Shown here in pieces: positions 11,415-25,353 of a stretch of 64,000 nucleotides of DNA. The stretch's first letter is position 1. The number at the start of each line of letters is the position of its first letter. The position numbers were made by a program, and so were the translations under genes. The notes beneath the pieces were generated by a model. The model searched no databases. It saw only the letters and a program-made list of their open reading frames with translations, and was not told the DNA's origin. The stretch comes from Anodontia alba (lineage: Eukaryota > Mollusca > Bivalvia > Lucinida > Lucinidae), in assembly GCA_964016985.1 (NCBI GenBank), contig OZ024823.1, positions 40,768,264 through 40,832,263 of the forward strand, given 5' to 3'.

Positions 11415-14404
11415 CATTTATATAGAAATCAGCATGTTGTTTATTCTTTATTATTATTTTTACTGTTCACGTTTTTATTGTATTTATCTACTGTATCATT
11501 TCGCTGGTATGCGTTTTTTTTTGTTTTTTTTTTTTTTTTTTTTTTTTTTTCAAACCCTTCGCTGTATACGTATTAAATATATTAGAATACATGAACAGAC
11601 AGCAACAACATGGTAAGACTGCGTTGATATGCTGCAGAGATGCGCAGGCTGATTTGGGCCTTCGTTGTCCGCACATATGTGCGAGCATTTACTTTTAAAG
11701 ACGTAGGCAAACAGCAACGTTACAGACCAGGCTGTACTGCAGCACACATCGAGTGTTTACTTGACCAGAGGCTTATAATTCTACTAATTTGGCTACCAGC
11801 TCCCTAGGATATACAAAATGCTGTGCGCAGCTTGTCTGTCATCTGATTGGCTTCTCACTAAGCGTTTATCAGAAATACAATCTGGCTCTATTAGAGAAAC
11901 CGGTATGATAATAGCTTTCACCTCTGCATTACTTCAACAAATGTTTACAGATATAATAATTACAAATGCCAATTGCCCAATCAAAGTAATAATCAGCAGA
12001 AGACAATTTGAAATATTTTCCTTATTTTGTCCAGAAAAGAGTGTTTTACAATTCATGCAAACTGTCTCCTTCTCCTTAGGAGACAGTTTGCATGAAATGT
12101 CAAACCCGGTTTTATCTAATTATGTCTTCTGAATTTGGACAGAAAGTGGTAACGGTTAAAAGACGTCAGTAAAGATAATACAATTTAAAACAATTTCTTA
12201 ATCTTATCTTATTTTGTAAACACATTAATGCCAGTCACTGCTAGAGTCAGCTAGCCAATGATATGACACTTTCCTGTAAGTCGTTTCAAGCATCATAGCC
12301 CCGTTAGTAGAATAATAAGCCTCTGAACTGACATAATATAGGATATTCTGGAAGCCAGCCCACACGTGCTACAATACATTTCACCCACCACAGAAGACTA
12401 TAACAACATAGCGAATAGATTATCACTCGGCAACTTACTTTTGTTTTCACATCGACCGCAGACTCACTCACTCTGTTTCATGGGTCACCTCGAGAGAACA
12501 AGTAGTTCCTCAAAGAATCATTCGTGATATTTTGCATTGTCGTTTTCTCCCGCGGTCTGCCGTAGCGCAGATAAACCAAAAGTGATTAGACTCTCTTAAT
12601 CAGTGTCAAACCAGTCAAATAAGCAGGAAACTCTTTTATTTTCCTGTGTGCTATTTTTCACCGTACCAAAATCATTTGACGTCAGTAGTGGACTGGTTCC
12701 GTCCAGCACTGATTACAAAGATGGCTGTGAATACCCGACATCTTGGAGACTTAAATTCTAAGCTTCTAGATGACAAAAAAAAAAAACGGATATTTGTATT
12801 GAATACACCAGCGAATTATTTCCATATGGAATAGACAGTCGTGAGAGCAGATACGGAACCCGATTTACGCATGTCTTAAGGTACTGCTAGCATTTTGTAA
12901 AACGCAACCTTTTTTTCGAACGGCAACACTAGAAGGCGCGGAGTATTTCATATATTCATACCAGAATTGTTGAAAAAGAATCTGTTGCTGTTGCGATGAC
13001 ATGTAGTTCACTGAAACGGCCACAGAACTCAAGGTGCATTTTTAAGTATTCCTTGTTTCTGTTATCTTCTTTTGTTACCAGCATACGTTCGTAGACATTA
13101 GCTAACCTCTGTGGAGTGAAAAAAAAAAACAACAACAAACAAATGCATGTATAAAGCATTTTCCGTCATGTCAGCGAGTCGAAGCGTGATCTGCACAAAC
13201 CGAGTGGGTAACTGTTTGGATGTAAATGTCCATCGACCACAGGAACAATGGCATAGTAAAGTAATTCTTATTGCATATGCGAACATTCAAACATTGTAGG
13301 CTTAGAACCGGAAGAATATTGTGTAATACATGCATATGCTTACCTGCTTCCGTTCAAGACACCAAAGGGAAAGAAGGACGCACTTAAAGCAACGGCACCA
13401 CAATCAAAATACTACAAACAGAATGCCAAAAGGACCGTTTCTATCCCAAACAAGTGGCCAAACGGCTATTGAAAATAAAAACAAATCAACAGGACATACA
13501 TGCAAAGACATACGATGACAGAAATAGTAAACCACAGCAGAAGCACCACAGCAGTAAACCACAGCAGAAGTAAAACCCTTACTTGGGGGGTCTTTAATCG
13601 ATTTTACGTGGCCACATCCATCGCCCTTAGTTCTGCCGTGGTATACACAAGACATTTGTTTAGTCCGCGTGAAGGGTTTCTAACTCATCAATGCTACATC
13701 TCCGAGAACACAAAAATCAAGCGAAAAGAGAAATAAAACAACGATGAGGACTCGACAGCAAGAAATAACTGAAATGCTGAAAGAAGACCAACAGTTGGAC
13801 TCCGGTGGGCCCTACCAGGGCCAGAACATCAGGCACCAGCCGACTTACTTAAAAGTCTATAGGCCGGAGCCGTCTTAGAGTCTGAGGCCCGACCCGCCGG
13901 CGTGCAACCAAAGAGGGAAGCAAATTCTTTGCATGCAGATGGCAAAGATCCAAAACAGCATTCGCATTCAAATGCGGAGATCGAGGGAAATCAACCAAAG
14001 ACATAAGACGGTGTGCATTGCGAAAAAATAATATATACGAATTAGTGTTTCATACATTAAACCATTTCAGTCTAGTATCTGCAGACCTAGTTCAAACCTG
14101 CATTCTGTTTCACTCGTTAGTACGTTAAATATGTGTTCAATTAATGTAGGGATGTGTTTCAGTTTTAATTACAACAATAATTCAGAGGGGTAATAATGCG
14201 AAAAAAGCACGGTAGCTCCCCATGACGGCAGTCAAATACATGTAGTCAATTTTATAAACTGCTTATTTTGCAAACTTCGACATGTCTGTCTATATCCGGT
14301 GGAAACAAAGAGTTCTCGTCTTTTCAGTAAAGTTAAGCAACGCCAACCCGGTTAGTACCTGTATTGGTGAACGCCTTACACTACTGGATGTGGTAGATTT
14401 TTCG

Positions 14405-14440
<36 letters not shown>

Positions 14441-15196
14441 TGCGTGTTCTGTTTTTGTTTTTGATTTTTTTCTCATTCTTTTGTCATTCAGCAATAAGTC
14501 TGTTTGCATTTGTTCTGCAGACGCCTTTTTCTATCCTGACATGTCTCGGATATGTCTTTGCTGTAAATGGGAAGATAATATAAATCTTTGAAAAATGTAG
14601 TGAGTCGGCGGATATGTATAGTCATGGATGAATTCAGAGGTGGTTCGGGGACTTCAGTTTAGCCACCACCCCTGTTTTAACTCAACAGTTCAATTTCATG
14701 GTAAATTTTGGATAACTTTGGGATACCGTATTTACCCTAAGTATCCACACCCCTTACTTTTCACCCTATACTTCTCTTCAAGAAATCCATTTTATAACCT
14801 ACAGGTATGATTGTATGTAAAATTGCTGGATAAGTGACAAACAGTGTAGACCCTGCTGATTTGGGTCTACACTGTTTGTTCAGGCGTGTCCTTTCGAATA
14901 CGTAGGATAAGTACAGTAATGTGATCAAATCGAACCCCCTCAGAAACAATTCTGGATCCGCCCTATACAGTCCAATCATATGTTTTTGTCCTCTTACAGA
15001 ATAATCGGATACTTTACATAAAATATGTGGAAGGACAGTGAAGGTCATGATCGAACAAATTGGAATCGCTTCAAGGATGCGAATGCAGATTTGGACTCGT
15101 TTCTGGAAAAGTCCATTTTATCATGACAAGGGACAAATGATGTCATTGCAATTTAAGGCGCTTATACGTCTCCTGCTTTAGCATTTTCTATTTTCA

Positions 15197-15483
15197 AGGT
15201 GGTCGGGTGGTGCGAAGGTGTCGTGTATCTTATGTCACCGGGGCGTCCAACTGATATTGGCTTACAGTTGGGCAAGGCCTGCTATCCTTGTAGCAGGTAA
15301 GGGTAGAGGGGGAATGTTTTTATTTCTTCTGTTTCTTCACTTTCATTCCTGTTCCTCTTTCTTCCCTGTTCCTCTCTTTCATCTCTTCGACTATCTCTTC
15401 TATCACTCTTCTCCCTTTCTCTGGGAGACGACACAAAATGACCCACAAGGGTTGACGTGTCGTTAAACCCCAATACAATCAAA
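15197..15483 (+). mobile_element. SINE-like insertion with 14-bp target duplication
   Basis: The 287-bp insert is flanked by exact copies of ATTTTCTATTTTCA, of which the other units have only one. It has a GGTGGTCGGGTGGTGCG segment near its 5' end (A-box-like), a CT-rich middle, and ends TGTCGTTAAACCCCAATAC plus a short A-rich tail. There is no coding capacity. The tail and the long target duplication indicate LINE-assisted retrotransposition. A truncated relative lies at 43408-43505 (CTCTGGGAGATGACACAAAA). Confidence 0.8.
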
Positions 15484-17120
15484 ATTTTCTATTTTCAGGC
15501 ATGTGTTAGAACTTTTTTAACCATTTGCACCACATTTATCTCTTGCCTCAACAGCTGCGAGTACTCCTATGTTGGGGATGGAGTAGGTATTATGCTTGGT
15601 TCTTGGGAGTCGGCAGTCGGTTCACACTTTACCGCCCCTCCTCTGTACCGTTTTGTCATGCTGACACGAATCTTTTATACGTCTATAACATGTCAAATGG
15701 AAATCAAGAACAATTGTTTTTATACTCTACATTGCATAGTTTATATGTCTGTAAACACGGCAACATGTTTTTAAACTGGGGATCACGATCTGCACGATCT
15801 TCTCGCACTGTCTACTCTAAGATATTGACCCACTGTTTTTGATTGAAACATTTTGTTCTAAAAATCCATCCACATATTCTGTAGTTGCAAGACGCTACTT
15901 ACACAGATACATACTTTCTGCTAGAATGTTCGTTCGCTTTGTTTAAAAACATGCGTGACTCATTATTTGTGTGTCCATTGGGAAGTGAAACTGTTGACAA
16001 AGCACGGGAGAACTCTTGCCAAGGCAAGCTATACATAAACGGAAATATCAGCGTTTGCAATAATAATCTGCAACAAATGAATATCTGGTTAGTGTGTGCA
16101 GAAATGCGGGGCGTTGTGCCTTATAAAAGCAGTAAAAAACGGAGCTATCATATCGAGAAGAAACCTACAAAGTGTTGTAATAAACTGTTGCATTGAGTAG
16201 CAACGCGACAATAACTGACTTGTGGGTATATCAGTACATTGTGGGTTGTGCTTGTTTTATATAAATAGGATAACAAGCACTTGAATTGGTTTCCAGAAGA
16301 GTATTGTAGCTTTACTGACTTCATAATGATTTGCTCTGACGAAAGAAATTAGATTAGTTTAACCAATTTAAGCTTAGCATCCCATAAAATGGACCTTGGT
16401 AAACAGTGTAGACCCAGATCAGACGCCGCAGAATGGGACCTCTGACCAGTGTCTACAATGTTTGCATTAAATTCAGAAATTTCTATAAACCATGATAATA
16501 ATAAAAATGTAACCGGACATCCCTTATATAGGAAATGGACCTTGTTCAAAGAGTTAAGTTAGAAGATATGAAATCGTTTAATGCCACCATTTAATTTCTT
16601 CTACCCCCACGATGAACACCCGTTACATAAAAAAAAAAGAGAAAACATGTAAAAGTCCCCCAACTCGGCCAAAAATTAAAAACTAAACAAAAAAATATGG
16701 GGTGGGAAGTGGAACTAATTTTGCGAATCCTCCCTTGGAGAAATTCGCTTGATGAACGAGAATGCAGATCCCGTTCACTAACCGTACAGACAAGTCCGGA
16801 CAGGGTCAAACGACAAGACACGTATTAAGTACAATGGTTAGGTCTTAGCACAATAGATATACATAAAATATTAAATTTAAATGGTGCTTCTGAAGCTCTA
16901 TGAGAGTATATCAGCGTCCAGTTATTAACGGCTTTGTTTCCCTCAAAAAGAAGTCTACTAATGAAACCTTATTTATAAATAATAAATAATAAATGACATT
17001 CAGCTACAGTGTTAGAATGGCGCTTACTATTGTGCTGATGTTCTCATTTCAGTATAAACCAGCGGATTATCTCCCTTTACAAAACAACTATTTAAACGAA
17101 TAATAACGCCAGAGATTAGT

Positions 17121-17229
17121 GGGTCAAGATAGCCGAGGGGTTATGACCGTCCGCTTAACTGAACAGTTGATCGAACTGAATGCAGTGGTCAAACCTTCTC
17201 GGCGTGAGTTCAAATCCTCGTCATGGAAC
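17121..17229 (+). repeat. Leu-tRNA-like block, probable SINE head (copy 3)
   Basis: Equivalent of the blocks in copies 1 and 2, with an A-box-like GATAGCCGAGGGGTTATG and B-box-like GAGTTCAAATCCTCG. Its preservation in all four units reflects shared descent and not necessarily selection. Confidence 0.5.
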
Positions 17230-20200
17230 ATTTATATAGAAATCAGCATGTTGTTTATTCTTTATTATTTTTTTTACTGTTCACGTTTTTATTGTATTTA
17301 TCTACTGTATCATTTCGCTGGTATGCGTTTTTTTTTTAAACCCTTCGCTATATACGTATTAAATATATTAGAATACATGAACAGACAGCAACAACATGGT
17401 AAGACTGCGTTGATATGCTGCAGAGATGCGCAGGCTGATTTGGGCCTTCGTTGTCCGCACATATGTGCGAGCATTTACTTTTAAAGACGTAGGCAAACAG
17501 CAACGTTACAGACCAGGCTGTACTGCAGCACACATCGAGTGTTTACTTGACCAGAGGCTTATAATTCTACTAATTTGGCTACCAGCTCCCTAGGATATAC
17601 AAAATGCTGTGCGCAGCTTGTCTGTCATCTGATTGGCTTCTCACTAAGCGTTTATCAGAAATACAATCTGGCTCTATTAGAGAAACCGGTATGATAATAG
17701 CTTTCACCTCTGCATTACTTCAACAAATGTTTACAGATATAATAATTACAAATGCCAATTGCCCAATCAAAGTAATAATCAGCAGAAGACAATTTGAAAT
17801 ATTTTCCTTATTTTGTCCAGAAAAGAGTGTTTTACAATTCATGCAAACTGTCTCCTTCTCCTTAGGAGACAGTTTGCATGAAATGTCAAACCCGGTTTTA
17901 TCTAATTATGTCTTCTGAATTTGGACAGAAAGTGGTAACGGTTAAAAGACGTCAGTAAAGATAATACAATTTAAAACAATTTCTTAATCTTATCTTATTT
18001 TGTAAACACATTAATGCCAGTCACTGCTAGAGTCAGCTAGCCAATGATATGACACTTTCCTGTAAGTCGTTTCAAGCATCATAGCCCCGTTAGTAGAATA
18101 ATAAGCCTCTGAATTGACATAATATAGGATATTCTGGAAGCCAGCCCACACGTGCTACAATACATTTCACCCACCACAGAAGACTATAACAACATAGCGA
18201 ATAGATTATCACTCGGCAACTTACTTTTGTTTTCACATCGACCGCAGACTCACTCACTCTGTTTCATGGGTCACCTCGAGAGAACAAGTAGTTCCTCAAA
18301 GAATCATTCGTGATATTTTGCATTTTCGTTTTCTCCCGCGGTCTGCCGTAGCGCAGATAAACCAAAAGTGATTAGACTCTCTTAATCAGTGTCAAACCAG
18401 TCAAATAAGCAGGAAACTCTTTTATTTTCCTGTGTGCTATTTTTCACCATACCAAAATAATTTGACGTCAGTAGTGGACTGGTTCCGTCCAGCACTGATT
18501 ACAAAGATGGCTGTGAATACCCGACATCTTGGAGACTTAAATTCTAATCTTCTAGATGACAAAAAAAACGGATATTTGTATTGAATACACCAGCGAAATA
18601 TTTCCATATGGAATAGACAGTCGTGAGAGCAGATACGGAACCCGATTTACGCATGTCTTAAGGTACTGCTAGCATTTTGTAAAACGCAACCTTTTTTTCG
18701 AACGGCAACACTAGAAGGCGCGGAGTATTTCATATATTCATACCAGAATTGTTGAAAAAGAATCTGTTGCTGTTGCGATGAAATGTAGTTCACTGAAACG
18801 GCCACAGAACTCAAGGTGCATTTTTAAGTATTCCTTGTTTCTGTTATCTTCTTTTGTTACCAGCATACGTTCGTAGACATTAGCTAACCTCTGTGGAGTG
18901 AAAAAAAAACAACAACAAATAAATGCATGTATAAAGCATTTTCCGTCATGTCAGCGAGTCGAAGCGTGATCTGCACAAACCGAGTGGGTAACCGTTTGGA
19001 TGTAAATGTCCATCGGCCACAGGAACAATGGCATAGTAAAGTAATTCTTATTGCATATGCGAACATTCAAACATTGTAGGCTTAGAACCGGAAGAATATT
19101 GTGTAATACATGCATATGCTTACCTGCTTCCGTTCAAGACACCAAAGGGAAAGAAGGACGCACTTAAAGCAACGGCACCACAATCAAAATACTACAAACA
19201 GAATGCCAAAAGGACCGTTTCTATCCCAAACAAGTGGCCAAACGGCTATTGAAAATAAAAACAAATCAACAAGACATACATGCAAAGACATACGATGACA
19301 GAAATAGTAAACCACAGCAGAAGCACCACAGCAGTAAACCACAGCAGAAGTAAAAACCTTACTTGGGGGTCTTTAATCGATTTTACGTGGCCTCATCCAT
19401 CGCCCTTAGTTCTGCCGTGGTATACACAAGACATTTGTTTAGTCCGCGTGAAGGGTTTCTAAATCATCAGTGCTACATCTCCGAGAACACAAAAATCAAA
19501 CGAAAACAGAAATAAAACAACGATGAGGACTCCACAGCAAGAAATAACTGAAATGCTGAAAGAAGACCAACAGTTGGACTCCGGTGGGCCCTACCAGGGC
19601 CAGAACATCAGGCACAAGCAGACTTATTTAAAAGTCTATAGGCCGGAGCCGTCTTAGAGTCTGAGGCCCGATCCAAAACAGCATTCGCATTCAAATGCGG
19701 AGATCGAGGGAAATCAACCAAAAACATAAAACGGTGTGCATTGCGAAAAAATAATGTATACGAATTAGTGTTTCATACATGAAACCATTTCAGTCTAGTA
19801 TCTGCAGACCTAGTTCAAACCTGCATTCTGTTTCACTCGTTAGTACGTTAAATAAATCAACTGTTCAATTAATGTAGGGATGTGTTTCAGTTTTAATTAC
19901 AACAATAATTCAGAGGGGTAATAATGCGAAAAAAGCACGGTAGCTCCCCATGACGGCAGTCAAATACATGTAGTCAATTTTATAAACTGCTTATTTTGCA
20001 AACTTCTACATGTCTGTCTATATCGGGTTGAAACAATGAGTTCTCGTCTTTTCAGTAAAGTTAAGCAACGCCAACCCGGTTAGTACCTGGATTGGTGAAC
20101 GCCTTACACTACTGGATGTTGTAGATTTTTCGTGTATTTTTTTTTTCTTTTTCTGTGCGTGTTCTGTTTTTGTTTTTGATTTTTTTATTCTCATCCTTTT

Positions 20201-22519
20201 GTCATTCAGCAATAAGTCTGTTTGCATTTGTTCTGCAGACGCCCTTTTCTATCCTATGACATGTCTCGGATATGTTTTTGCTGTAAATGGGAAGATAATA
20301 TAAATCTTTTGAAAAATGTAGTGAGTCTGCGGATATGTACAGTCATGGATGAATTCTGAGGTGGTTCGGGGACTTCAGTTTAGCCACCACCCCTTTTTTT
20401 GACTCAACAGTTCAATTTCATGGTAAATTTTGGATAACTTTGGGATACCGTATTTACCCTAAGTATCCAAACCCCTTACTTTTCACCCTATACTTCTCTT
20501 CAAGAAATCCATTTTATAACCTACAGGTATGATTGTATGTAAAATTGCTGGATAAGTGAAAACAGTGTAGACCCTGCTGATTTCGGTCTACACTATTTGT
20601 TCAGGCGTGTCCTTTCGAATACGTAGGATAAGTACAGTAATGTGATCAAATCGAAACCCCTCAGAAACAATTCTGGATCCGCCCCTATACAGTCCAATCA
20701 TATGTTTTTGTCCTCTTACAGAATCATCGGACACTTTACATAAAATATGTGGAAGGACAGTGAAGGTCATGATCGAACAAATTGGAATCGCTTCGAGGAT
20801 GCGAGTGCAGATTTGGACTCGTTTCTGGAAAAGTCCATTTTATCATGACAAGGGACACATGAAGTCATTGCAATTTAAGGCGCTTATACGTCTCCTGCTT
20901 TAGTATTTTCTATTTTCAGGCATGTGTTAGAACTTTTTGAACCATTTGCACCACATTTACCTCTTGCCTCAACAGCTGCGAGTACTCCTATGTTGGGGAT
21001 GGAGTAGGTATTATGCTTGGTTCTTGGGAGTCGGCAGTCAGTTCACACTTTACCGCCCCTCCTCTGTACCGTTTTGTTATGCTGACACGAATCTTTTATA
21101 CGTCTATAACATGTCAAATGGAAATCAAGAACAATTGTTTTTATACTCTACATTGCATAGTTTATATGTCTGTAAACACGGCAACATGTATTTAAACTGG
21201 GGATCACGATCTTCTCGCACTGTCTACTCTAAGATATTGACCCACTGTTTTTGATTGAAACATTTTGTTTTAAAAATCCGTCCACATATTCTGTAGCTGC
21301 AAGACGCTACTTACATAGATACAAACTTTCTGCTAGAATGTTCGTTCGATTTGTTTAAAAACATCCGTGACTCATTATTTGTGTGTCCACTGGGAAGTGA
21401 AACTGTTGACAAAGCACGGGGGAAACTCTTGCCAAGGCAAGCTATACATAAACGGAAATATCAGCGTTTGCAATAATAATCTGCAACAAATGAATATCTG
21501 GTTAGTGTGTACAGAGATGCGGGGCGGTGTGCCTTATAAAAGCAGTAAAATACGGAGATATCCTATCGAGAAGAAACCTACAAAGTGCTGTAATAAACTG
21601 TTGCATTGAGTAACAACGCGACAATAACTGACTTGTGGATATATCAGTACATTGTAGGTTTGTGCTTGTTCTATATAAATAGGATAACAAGCACTTGAAT
21701 TGGTTTCTAGAAGAGTATTGTAGCTTTACTGACGTCATAATGATTTGCTCTGACGAAAGAAATTAGATTAGTTTAACCAATATAAGCTTAGCATCCCATA
21801 AAATGGACCTTGGTAAACAGTGTAGACCCAGATCAGACGCCGCAGAATGAGATCTGACCAGTGTCTACAATGTTTGCATTAAATTCAGAAATTTCTATAA
21901 ACCGTGATAATAATGAAATGTAACCGGACATCCCTTATGTAGAAAATAGACCTTGTTCAAAGAGGTTAAGGTAGAAGATATGAAATCGTTTAATGCCACC
22001 ATTGCATTTCTTCTACCCCCACAAAGAACACCCGTTACATAAAAAAAAACATATAAAAGTCCCCCAACCCGGCCAAAAAATAAAAACTAAGCAAAAAAAA
22101 TGGGGTGGGAAGGGGAACTAATTTTGCGAATCTTCCCTCGGAGAAATTCGCGTGATGAACAAGAATGCAGATCCCGTTCACTAACCGTCCAGACAAGTCC
22201 GGACAGGGTCAAACGACAAGACACGTATTAAGTACAATGGTTAGGTCTGAGCACAATAAATATACATAAAATATTAAATTTAAATGGTGCTTCTGAAGCT
22301 CTATGAGAGTATATCAGCGTCCAGTTATTAACGGCTTTGTTTCGCTCAAAACGAAGTCTACTAATGAAACGTTATTATTTATAAATAATAAATGACATTC
22401 AACTACAGTGTTAGAATGGCGCTTACTATTGTGCTGATGGTCTCATTTCAGTATAAACCAGCGGATTATCTCCCTTTACAAAACAACTATTTAAACAAAT
22501 AATAACGCCAGAGATTAGT

Positions 22520-22628
22520 GGGCCAAGATAGCCGAGGGGTTATGACCGTCCGCTTGACTGAACAGTTGATCGCACTGAATGCAGTGGTCAAATCATAGTC
22601 GTGAGTTCAAATCCTAGTCATGGAACAT
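22520..22628 (+). repeat. Leu-tRNA-like block, probable SINE head (copy 4)
   Basis: The A-box-like part is intact, but the 3' half is altered (AATCATAGTCGTGAGTTC) compared with the other three copies, consistent with neutral decay in the edge unit. Confidence 0.45.
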
Positions 22629-22868
22629 TTATAGAGAATCAGCATGTTGTTTATTCTTTACATATTCTTTATTATTATTTTTATTGTTCACGTTTCTATT
22701 CTATTTATCTACTGTATCATTTCGCTGGTATGCGTTTTTTTTTTTCAAACTCTTCGCTATGTACGTATTAAATATATTAGAATACATGAACAGACAGCAA
22801 CAACATGGTAAGACTGCGTTGATATGCTGCAGAGATGCGCAGGCTGATTTGGGCCTTCGTTGTCGGCA

Positions 22869-23531
22869 CATGCAAAAGGACTACTCACAACATGGCTCTA
22901 AGTTAGTAATTAAAACAGAAGGCTTTCATAAGTATTACTTTTTCACTCTTCTGCCTTGGGTATTTCATGTATGCGACAGAACGCTCTGTACGGTTTGCTT
23001 CCTATACACCCTACACCAACAAAAGTATAGTATATGTATGAGAAAAATTTTGGATTTGTATCTTCGAAAATTGGCAGATTCGCTCAACTATCAAATGTGT
23101 TATTAGTATTCGGGTGTTAGAGATTTAAATTCGCATGTTTATATGTATACCATCTGGCGAGCGCCCGTGTGTAAGTGACTGTTGAAACGTAAACATATAC
23201 AGTTAGCATAATTCCATCGCCGCAAGTATTTTTTCGAGACAAATGTCCTGTCATTTGTTCGAGAAAACGTATGTCTTGCCAACTATGCATTTCCTCTCAA
23301 AAATATAGAAGTAAACTTATTTAGTGCATACTTATTATAGTTAGATATGATACATCTTATGACACTAAGAGAATTTTAATACTGTCAGAGAGAAAAGTAT
23401 ACAATGTATAACATCATTCACACATTATTAGCAGTTGAAATGGGTAAGAGAACCTACGTAATAAAACGATGCTGCTCTTAGTCTTCATTATTTCCACAGG
23501 CCATAATATTGTATCTTCTGTGGCCCACCTG
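22869..23531. other. Private 0.66-kb insertion in array copy 4
   Basis: In copies 1 to 3 the unit reads GCACATATGTGCGAGC or close to it, uninterrupted. In copy 4 about 660 bases separate GGCACAT from ATGTGCGAGC. I find no inverted-repeat ends, poly-A tail or clear target duplication, and no recognised protein. It could be a mobile element with short or decayed ends, or ancestral sequence lost from the other units. Confidence 0.6.
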
Positions 23532-25315
23532 AATATGTGCGAGCATTTACTTTTAAAGACGTAGGCAAACAGCAACGTTACAGATCAGGCTGTACAGCAG
23601 GTCACATCGAATGTGTACTTGACCAGAGGCTTATAATTCTACCAACGGGGCTACCAGCTCCCTAGATTAGGGTATACAAAATGTTGTGCGCAGGTTGCCT
23701 GTCATCTGATTTGCTTCTCACAAAGTGTTTATCAGAAACACAATCTGGTTCTATTAGAGAAACCGGTATGATAATAGCTTTCACCTCTGCATTACTTCAA
23801 CAAATGCTTACAGAAATAATAATTACAAATGCCAATTGCCCAGTCAAAGAAAAAAAAATCAGCGGAAGACATTTTGAAATATTTTTCTTATTTTTCCAGA
23901 AAAGAGAGTTTTACAATTCATGCAAATTGTCTCCTTCTCCTTAAGAGACAGTTTGCATGAAATGTCAAACCCGGTTTTATGCCAGTCACTGCTGGAGTCA
24001 GCTAGCCAATGATATGACATTTTCCTGTAAGTCGTTTCAAGCATCATAGCCCCATTAGTAGAACAGTAAGCTTCTGAATTGACATAATATTGGATATTCT
24101 GGAAGCCAGCCCACACGTGCTACAATACATTTCACCCACCACAGAAAACTATAACAACCTAGCGAATAGATTATCACTTGGCAACTTACTTTTGTTTTCA
24201 CATCGACCGCAGACTCACTCACTCTGTTTCATGGGTCACCTCGAGAGAACAAGTAGTTCCTCAAAAAATCATTCGTGATATTTTGCATTTTCGTTTTCTC
24301 CCGCGGTCTGCCGTAGCGCAGATAAACCAAAAGAGTTTAGACTCTCTTAATCAGTGTCAAACCAGTCAAATAAGCAGGAAACTCTTTTATTTTCCTGTGT
24401 GCTATTTTTTACCGTACCAAAAAATTGTGACGTCAGTAGTGGACTGGTTCCGTCCAGTACTGATTACAAAGATGGCTGTGAATACCCGACATCTTGGAGA
24501 CTTCTAAGCTTCTCTGACAAAAAAAAATGATATTTGTATTGAATACCCCAGCGAAACATTTCCATATGGAATAGACAGTCGTGTAAGCAGATACAGAACC
24601 CGATTTACGCATGTTTTAAGGTACTGCTAGGATTTTGTAATTTTGACAGACTCGATAAAACGCAACCTGTTCTTCGAACGGCAACACTAGAAGGTGGCGG
24701 AGATTTCCATATATTCATACCAGAATTCTTGAAAAAGAATCTGTTGTTGTTGCGATCACGTGTAGTTCACTGAAACGGCCACAGAACTCAAGATGCATTT
24801 TGAAGTATTCCTTGTTTCTGTTATCTTCTTTTGTTACCAGCATACGTTCGTAGACATTAGCTAACCTCTGTGGAGTGAAAAAAAACAAATGCATGTATAA
24901 CGCATTTTCCGTCATATCAGAGAGTCGAAGCGTGATCTGCTCAAACCGAGTGGGTAACCGTTTGGATGTAAATGTCCATCGGCCACAGGAACAATGGCAT
25001 AGTAAAGTAATTCTTATTGCATATGCGAACATTCAAACATTGTAGGCTTAGAACCGGAAGAATATTGTGTAATACATGCATATGCTTACCTGCTTCCGTT
25101 CAATACACCAAAGGGAAAGAAGGACGCACTTAAAACAACGGCACCACAATCAAAATACTACAAACAGAATGCCAAAAGGACCGTTTCTATCCCAAACAAG
25201 AGGCCAAACGGCTATTAAAAACAAAAACAAATCAACAGGACATACATGCAAAGACATACGATGACAGAAATAGTAAACCACAGCAGAAGCACCACTGCAG
25301 AAATAAAAACCTTAC

Positions 25316-25353
25316 TTGGGGGTGGGGCTGGGGGGGGGGGGGGAGAGGGGGGC
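25316..25353 (+). repeat. G-rich expansion private to copy 4
   Basis: Copies 1 and 3 have only CTTGGGGGTCTTTAATCG here. Copy 4 has a G-rich stretch of about 38 bases with one run of at least 13 G and several runs of 4 or more, capable of forming a G-quadruplex. It may have arisen by slippage, or it may be a sequencing artefact in a homopolymer. Confidence 0.7.

Larger units (their letters stand above)
7184..14737. repeat. Tandem array unit, copy 2 (carries a LINE)
   Basis: Second direct copy. It is about 7.55 kb because a LINE of about 2.04 kb sits inside; without it the length is about 5.5 kb. Copy 2 shares private variants with copy 1 in its first 1.2 kb (for example GTTGCAATGTGTAG), with copy 3 in its middle (AGTGGGTCAAGATAG, TATAAAGCATTTTCC), and with copy 1 again near its right end (GGTGGAAACAAAGAGTTCTC). 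This patchwork suggests unequal crossing over or gene conversion. Confidence 0.9.
14738..20456. repeat. Tandem array unit, copy 3 (carries a SINE)
   Basis: Third direct copy, about 5.72 kb including an insertion of about 0.3 kb. It lacks about 62 bases near 19670, where copies 1 and 2 have CGACCCGCCGGCGTGCAACC. Its poly-T run near 20138 is much shorter than in copies 1 and 2. It shares right-end variants with copy 4 (ACCTGGATTGG, CATACATGAAACC). Confidence 0.9.

Noticed and set aside
11305..17484. Frames of 103 and 121 codons across the tRNA-like block in copies 2 and 3
   Set aside because: They are broken in copies 1 and 4 by indels and are made of poly-T, tRNA-like and repeat sequence.
22684..23106. 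140-codon frame in array copy 4
   Set aside because: Created by the private insertion joining an unrelated frame. No domain is recognisable.
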